From Lachnospiraceae bacterium (GTDB taxonomy: Bacteria > Bacillota > Clostridia > Lachnospirales > Lachnospiraceae), in assembly GCA_017500935.1 (NCBI GenBank), contig JAFVXW010000016.1, forward strand, positions 175,495 through 239,494: a DNA stretch of 64,000 nt. The letters are read 5' to 3'. The position numbers and the translations under genes were made by a program. The notes under the pieces were generated by a model. The model worked only from the letters and a program-made list of their open reading frames with translations, searched no databases and was not told the DNA's origin. Every line of letters begins with the position of its first letter. Position 1 is the first letter of the stretch. Of the stretch, positions 59,866-64,000 are shown piece after piece.

Positions 59866-62718
59866 ATGCGCGATATCGAAAAAATCATGGCACAGCCTGA
59901 AATGGAATACAGACCCCGCACCTACTGGGGATGGCTGGAAAATATTACGCCGGAGGAAACCCGCTGGCAGGTTGACCGCATGGCAGAAGCAGGACTTGGC
60001 GGTTATGTAATGCATGCCCGCGGAGGACTTACCATGCCCTATGCAGGTAAACAGTGGATGGACAGCGTGCGTGCCATGGTCGAACAGGGAAGAAAATACG
60101 GCATGGTGACCATTGTGGATGACGAACACGGATGGCCAAGCGGTTTTGGGGCAGGCAAAGTCAACGGTAAAGGGGAGAAATATCAGCTGAAATATTTAAA
60201 AACCGAACTGGTACCTGCCGATGCACCGAAAAAAAAGCATACTCTCGGCATATGGGCGCGGGAAAACGGTATGGAGCGGCGTGTTTATGTGGAGATCGAT
60301 CCCTACTATGTTGATAACATGGATCCGGATGTGGTGGATGCGTTTTTGGAAGCCTCGTATGAAGATTATAATAAAGAAGCAGGAAGTGAATTTGGAAACG
60401 GCGGTGTTTACGGTGTATTTTCGGATGAACCGCAGACTGCCCGTTATGAGACACCCTGGTCGGATATTTTACCGGAACTTTTTGAAAAAGAATACAGCTA
60501 TGCACTTTTGCCCGAACTTTACAAAGTGTTTGAAAATGTACCCGGCTGTGAAAAACTGCGCTGTGATCTGTATGGACTGATGGGGAAATGTTTTGCAAAA
60601 AATTATGCGGGCAGGATCGGAAGATGGTGCGAAGCCCATGGCCTGGCATTTCTCGGACACACCTGTATTGAAGAGGAATTTGTAGGGCAGCTCCGCTGTG
60701 CGCTGGCGACTATGCCCTTTTATGAGTACATGACTGTACCCGGTATTGACTGGCTGACCCGCTCAAGGTTAAACAATATGGTCATTTTGCAGGTAACCAG
60801 TGCCGCTGCCCAGTTGGGAAAAAAGCGTGTACTCAGTGAAATGTTTGGCTGTGCAGGTTGGAGTGTAACTCCTGAAGAAATGAAGTGGATCGCACAGTGG
60901 CAGCATATGTTGGGAATCAATGACCAGCTGCAGCATCTGGGACTGTATTCTCTGCGCGGTTCCAGAAAAAGAGAATATCCGGCGTCCATTTTCTATCAGC
61001 AGCCCTGGTTTCAGAAAATGAAACCTTATAATGATCACTTTGCCCGTATCAGCAAACTGATCGCGGAAAGTACGCAGATCACTGATTTACTGGTGCTGCA
61101 TCCGATGCATTCCGCATGGGCAAAATATGATGGTACTTTGCATGCGCTGGATGATATGCAGAAAGATTTCTGGAAACTTTTGGATGATCTGCTGGGCATG
61201 GGACTTAGCCCGCATCTGGGAGATGAAGTGTTAATGAAACGTCATGGAAGAGTGACGGGAAAACAACTGGAAATCGGATCATGTCGTTATAGTACTGTTC
61301 TGATTCCGCCCATGGTGACCATGGACAGCAATACCTGCAGATTGCTGCGGGAATTTGCACTGGCAGGCGGAATGGTGTATGTGCTTGGTGAACTTCCGGG
61401 TATGCTGGATGGAGAAAAGGCAGAAGTGGATATTCCCTGTACTGTGATCAGTAATTTGGAAGAACTTTTGCAGACTCATACATCTCAGGTGCGTCTGCGC
61501 GGCGGTAATGGATTTACCTATATTACCCGCTGGAACTGGAGGGGACAGGAATTTTATTATGCAGTTAACAATGATCTGCACAATGCTGTCGATTTTTCTC
61601 TGGACTGCGCAGAAGAGATTTCTCTGTATGAATATGAACCAATGGAGAATAAATTATCACAGACTCCTTATGATATAGAAAAAATACATCTGGAGGGAGC
61701 GCAGGCACTGCTGCTTTTTGCAGGTGAAAAGGCGGAAGTGATAACGCAAAAAGAAAACAAATACATCGATAATGCTGTATGTCTTGACGGCAAATGGAAA
61801 ATAAGCCGGGTGACGGACAATGCAATGACATTGGATTTTTGCCGTCTTTCTCTGGACGGTATTCATTATGGTGAAGAAGAGTACATTCTGGATATTCAGA
61901 GACGTCTTCTGACAGACAGTAAAAACCGGAATGTCTGGCTTAAATTTACTTTCCGGTCTGAATTTGATACTGACCTGAATCTTCTGGTGGAAAATCCTGA
62001 AAAGTGCAGAATCACGGTAAACGGCAGTGCAGCAGGGGAAGCCAGTGGCTGGTGTATTGACAAATGTCTGGAAATGATTCCGATTTCTGTACAAAAAGGA
62101 GAAAATGAGATCATCATAGAGCGCCTTTTTGAAAATGATGAACGTGTTTATTTTGTCAAAAACAATGAAATACATGAAGCGGAAGCGAACCGTGTCACAG
62201 TAAATACAGAGTTGGAAAGTGTTTACTTGTGGGGGCAGTTTGGGGTAAAAGGGACTGTACTGTGCAAGGAGGCTCCCCGACGTACCGTTGCAGCAAAACG
62301 GGGCAGTTTTGTTATCTATCCACTGCCCGAACACGCAGACATTTCCTGTCTGGAACAGGAAGGATTTCCCTTTTTTGCAGGAGAAATTACATTAAGCAAA
62401 ACATTTGCATGTGAAAAAGACGGCAGTGCACTGATAAAATTTGCCCGCCCGGACACCGGAATCACAGAAATCTGTGTAAATGGAGAGAAAAAGGCATTTT
62501 TCTGGGCACCCTATGAAATGCCGGTGCAGTTACAGAAAGGAAACAACGAAATCAAAGTAACACTGACCAACAGCTGCAGAAATATGTTCGGGCCGCATTA
62601 CAGTAAAGAATGTGATCCTTACGGTGTAGGACCGCACAGTTACGGATTGGAAACACAGGAAATGTACTTTGTGCGATTTGGCGTGGAAGGCGGCATAAGG
62701 ATTTATGAGGAAAAATAG
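59866..62718 (+). CDS. GH106-like glycoside hydrolase
   Basis: The 950-residue protein starts MRDIEKIMAQPEMEYRPRTY. Its first domain is a barrel: WGWLENITPEETRWQVDRMA, GLGGYVMHARGGL, VDDEHGWPSGFGAGKVNGKG and EMFGCAGWSVTPEEMKWIA. The pattern resembles GH106 alpha-L-rhamnosidase relatives. Several beta-sandwich domains follow (VWLKFTFRSEFDTDLNLL, KGENEIIIERLF, GNNEIKVTLTNSC). There is no signal peptide. Substrate unproven. AGGAGG precedes ATG 59866. The last 14 bases overlap the PfkB kinase gene, suggesting coupled translation and one pathway. Confidence 0.75.
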   Translation: MRDIEKIMAQPEMEYRPRTYWGWLENITPEETRWQVDRMAEAGLGGYVMHARGGLTMPYAGKQWMDSVRAMVEQGRKYGMVTIVDDEHGWPSGFGAGKVNGKGEKYQLKYLKTELVPADAPKKKHTLGIWARENGMERRVYVEIDPYYVDNMDPDVVDAFLEASYEDYNKEAGSEFGNGGVYGVFSDEPQTARYETPWSDILPELFEKEYSYALLPELYKVFENVPGCEKLRCDLYGLMGKCFAKNYAGRIGRWCEAHGLAFLGHTCIEEEFVGQLRCALATMPFYEYMTVPGIDWLTRSRLNNMVILQVTSAAAQLGKKRVLSEMFGCAGWSVTPEEMKWIAQWQHMLGINDQLQHLGLYSLRGSRKREYPASIFYQQPWFQKMKPYNDHFARISKLIAESTQITDLLVLHPMHSAWAKYDGTLHALDDMQKDFWKLLDDLLGMGLSPHLGDEVLMKRHGRVTGKQLEIGSCRYSTVLIPPMVTMDSNTCRLLREFALAGGMVYVLGELPGMLDGEKAEVDIPCTVISNLEELLQTHTSQVRLRGGNGFTYITRWNWRGQEFYYAVNNDLHNAVDFSLDCAEEISLYEYEPMENKLSQTPYDIEKIHLEGAQALLLFAGEKAEVITQKENKYIDNAVCLDGKWKISRVTDNAMTLDFCRLSLDGIHYGEEEYILDIQRRLLTDSKNRNVWLKFTFRSEFDTDLNLLVENPEKCRITVNGSAAGEASGWCIDKCLEMIPISVQKGENEIIIERLFENDERVYFVKNNEIHEAEANRVTVNTELESVYLWGQFGVKGTVLCKEAPRRTVAAKRGSFVIYPLPEHADISCLEQEGFPFFAGEITLSKTFACEKDGSALIKFARPDTGITEICVNGEKKAFFWAPYEMPVQLQKGNNEIKVTLTNSCRNMFGPHYSKECDPYGVGPHSYGLETQEMYFVRFGVEGGIRIYEEK

Positions 62719-63613
62719 AATTTTCATTATCGGGGCCGCAATTCTGGATGTACTGGTGACACCTGCGGAACCGGAAGTATTTGAAAACGGTTCCTATCCG
62801 GCAGAAGAGATTCGGATTGCTTTTGGCGGTGATGCGCAGAACGAAGCATTTGTGCTGGCAAGACTTGGAAAAGCAGTGTCTCTGAATGCGGTGGTGGGAA
62901 AAGATGCGCAGGGGAAAATGATACGGCAGCGATGCAGGGAAAATAACATTGAATTGGTGGAAGGACAAAACAACAGTGACATACAGACCGGCGTCAATGT
63001 GGTTTTGGTCCGTCAAAACGGTGAGCGCAATTTCCTGACCAATCGTAACGGGAGTCTTCGAAAACTGAAGTTGTCAGATGTGCAGATGCCTTTTCCGGAG
63101 GATACAGGGATTTTATGTTTTGCCAGTATTTTTGTTTTCCCGCACCTGACCGGGAAAGAAATGGCAGTTATCTTTGAACAGGCTAAGGCACAGGGAATCA
63201 CGGTCTGTGCTGACATGACAAAGCGCAAACAACAGGAAACCATTGCAGATCTGGAAGAAGCCCTGGTTTATGTGGATTATCTGTTTCCAAATGAAGAAGA
63301 GGCCTGTCTTATCAGTGGAGTAGATTCGACAGAGCAGGCAGCTTATTTACTGCGCCGGGCAGGAGCAAAAAATGTGATCATCAAATGCGGAAAACGCGGC
63401 TGCTATGTGCTTGCACAAAATGCAGATGACGGATATTATGTGCCGGCACAGGAGGCTGTGTGTGTAGATACCACCGGAGCAGGCGACAGTTTTGCAGCGG
63501 GATTTCTTTATGGACTGTCCGAAGGCTGGGAAATGAGAAAATGTGCAGAATTTGCAAACAGCTGCGGTGCAAAGGCGGTTGGATATGTTGGAGCAACCAC
63601 CTGGTGTGAATGA
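62705..63613 (+). CDS. PfkB family carbohydrate kinase
   Basis: The 302-residue kinase starts MRKNRIFIIGAAILDVLVTP and has AFGGDAQNEAFVLARLGKAV. The C-terminal motif VDTTGAGDSFAAGFLYGLSE carries the catalytic Asp, with IIKCGKRGCYV before it. The outline is ribokinase-like; the substrate sugar is unknown. Overlap of 14 bases with the GH106-like gene suggests the kinase phosphorylates a sugar released by that enzyme. AAGGA lies upstream of the ATG, inside the GH gene. Confidence 0.85.
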   Translation: MRKNRIFIIGAAILDVLVTPAEPEVFENGSYPAEEIRIAFGGDAQNEAFVLARLGKAVSLNAVVGKDAQGKMIRQRCRENNIELVEGQNNSDIQTGVNVVLVRQNGERNFLTNRNGSLRKLKLSDVQMPFPEDTGILCFASIFVFPHLTGKEMAVIFEQAKAQGITVCADMTKRKQQETIADLEEALVYVDYLFPNEEEACLISGVDSTEQAAYLLRRAGAKNVIIKCGKRGCYVLAQNADDGYYVPAQEAVCVDTTGAGDSFAAGFLYGLSEGWEMRKCAEFANSCGAKAVGYVGATTWCE

Positions 63614-63674
63614 TAATGTGTTGGTATTGTGTTGATTGTGTTTGATTGTATTGGAATTAGTGCAAAAATAAGTG

Positions 63675-63703
63675 TTGACTTTTGCAAATGCCCGTGATAA
63701 GAT
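63675..63703 (+). promoter_or_regulatory. rRNA-type promoter P1
   Basis: TTGACT (63675-63680), 17 bases, TAAGAT (63698-63703). Confidence 0.75.
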
Positions 63704-63783
63704 AGCCAACGTTGCTGCTGACAAGCGCAGCGGAAGCGAAAAAACGCTTCGAAAAAAAGTTTAAAAAAACTTAAAAAAAGTTG

Positions 63784-63812
63784 TTGACAAACAAGAAACG
63801 ACATGCTAAAAT
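63784..63812 (+). promoter_or_regulatory. rRNA-type promoter P2
   Basis: Perfect TTGACA (63784-63789), 17 bases, TAAAAT (63807-63812), with A/T-rich tracts upstream like an UP element. Confidence 0.85.
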
Positions 63813-64000
63813 AGCCAAGTCGCTTGAAACGACAACAAACGCCAGTTCGAGAGAACTGGAAGTACCTTGACAAATAAACAGTAATGCAACCCTGAATAAT
63901 TCCACCGATAAGGCTTTGCCTAATCGGATTGACAAACAGGACACAGGTAAGTCCTGACTGGAAAATTCAGAAGAACAAAAACCTAAAACAAACAGTAGAA

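Larger units (their letters stand above)
63614..64000 (+). other. rRNA operon promoter and leader region
   Basis: No protein gene is present in these 387 bases. Two strong promoters are followed by a leader with hairpins: CCAGTTC/GAACTGG (63842-63848 with 63853-63859) and CCGAT/ATCGG (63905-63927). The sequence TTGACAAAYA occurs three times (63784, 63867, 63929). CTGAATAATTCC (from ~63892) can pair imperfectly with GGAAAATTCAG (~63960), like an rRNA processing stem. The 16S start itself is not reached. Confidence 0.7.

Noticed and set aside
63867-63872. Third rRNA promoter at TTGACA
   Set aside because: No -10 hexamer at 16-18 bases downstream.
63347-63873. Minus-strand frames in the rRNA promoter region
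   Set aside because: They lie antisense to the PfkB gene and the promoters.
1-64000. CRISPR arrays, insertion sequences, prophage genes or tRNA genes
   Set aside because: No repeat-spacer arrays, transposases, integrases or tRNA cloverleaf sequences were recognised on reading; a tRNAscan and IS search would settle it.

Overview
The window reads as chromosomal DNA of a strictly fermentative Gram-positive Clostridia, most likely a gut Lachnospiraceae. The evidence is the long (397 aa) Prs variant in an operon with a DnaD-type primosome protein and a DnaC/DnaI-like helicase loader, SpoVG, a DarA-type c-di-AMP receptor, PlsY/DegV, AGGAGG-type ribosome binding sites, many short convergent intrinsic terminators and a carbohydrate-acid catabolic load. 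No phage, IS element, CRISPR array or tRNA gene was recognised. The species cannot be named from this sequence.

Layout. 1-1116: end of a surface/C39-like protein. 1226-1842: preQ1-I riboswitch candidate and queT. 1959-7640: replication/cell-wall block (dnaD-like, dnaC-like and prs on the minus strand, then murC on the minus strand, spoVG on plus). A dense array of DnaA-box-like 9-mers lies between murC and the dnaD promoter. 7768-14450: VTC-domain protein, DUF4956 membrane protein, pth, mfd, lrgA, lrgB. 14616-20810: a complete D-glucuronate catabolic operon (uxuA, uxuB, eda, kdgK, uxaC) plus a small unknown protein. 20864-32643: TIM-like unknown protein, MFS, arabinose/fucose-isomerase-like enzyme, D-Ala-D-Ala carboxypeptidase, a GH-like unknown, ABC exporter, UroD-family methyltransferase, plsY, degV. 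32819-36262: a second sugar-acid cluster (SDR, UxuA-like dehydratase, OFA-type MFS). 36683-39954: ABC exporter with a PH-like/zinc-ribbon head, DUF1854 partner, c-di-AMP receptor. 40214-51940: TrmH-type methyltransferase, ManD/RspA-like dehydratase, GH2 enzyme, YhcH, Ogt, SDR, transglutaminase-like protein, YtcJ-type amidohydrolase, GDPD, GH37-like enzyme. 52172-55828: aminotransferase, Fe-ADH-like and YjiH operon. 55936-59131: ECF sigma and its likely membrane antagonist, HTH-TPR regulator, SPL-type radical SAM. 59280-63613: RelB/YoeB module, GH106-like enzyme and PfkB kinase. 63614-64000: tandem strong promoters and structured leader typical of an rRNA operon; the 16S gene itself lies beyond the window.

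How it fits together. Glucuronate (or glucuronides cleaved by the GH2 enzyme) can be taken through UxaC, UxuB, UxuA, KdgK and Eda to pyruvate and glyceraldehyde-3-phosphate. A UxuA paralogue and a ManD-like enolase-superfamily dehydratase suggest further acid-sugar substrates. The most unusual non-coding feature is the DnaA-box array immediately upstream of the promoter of the helicase-loader operon. Gene functions are assigned from family motifs read by eye; start codons were chosen by ribosome binding site spacing.
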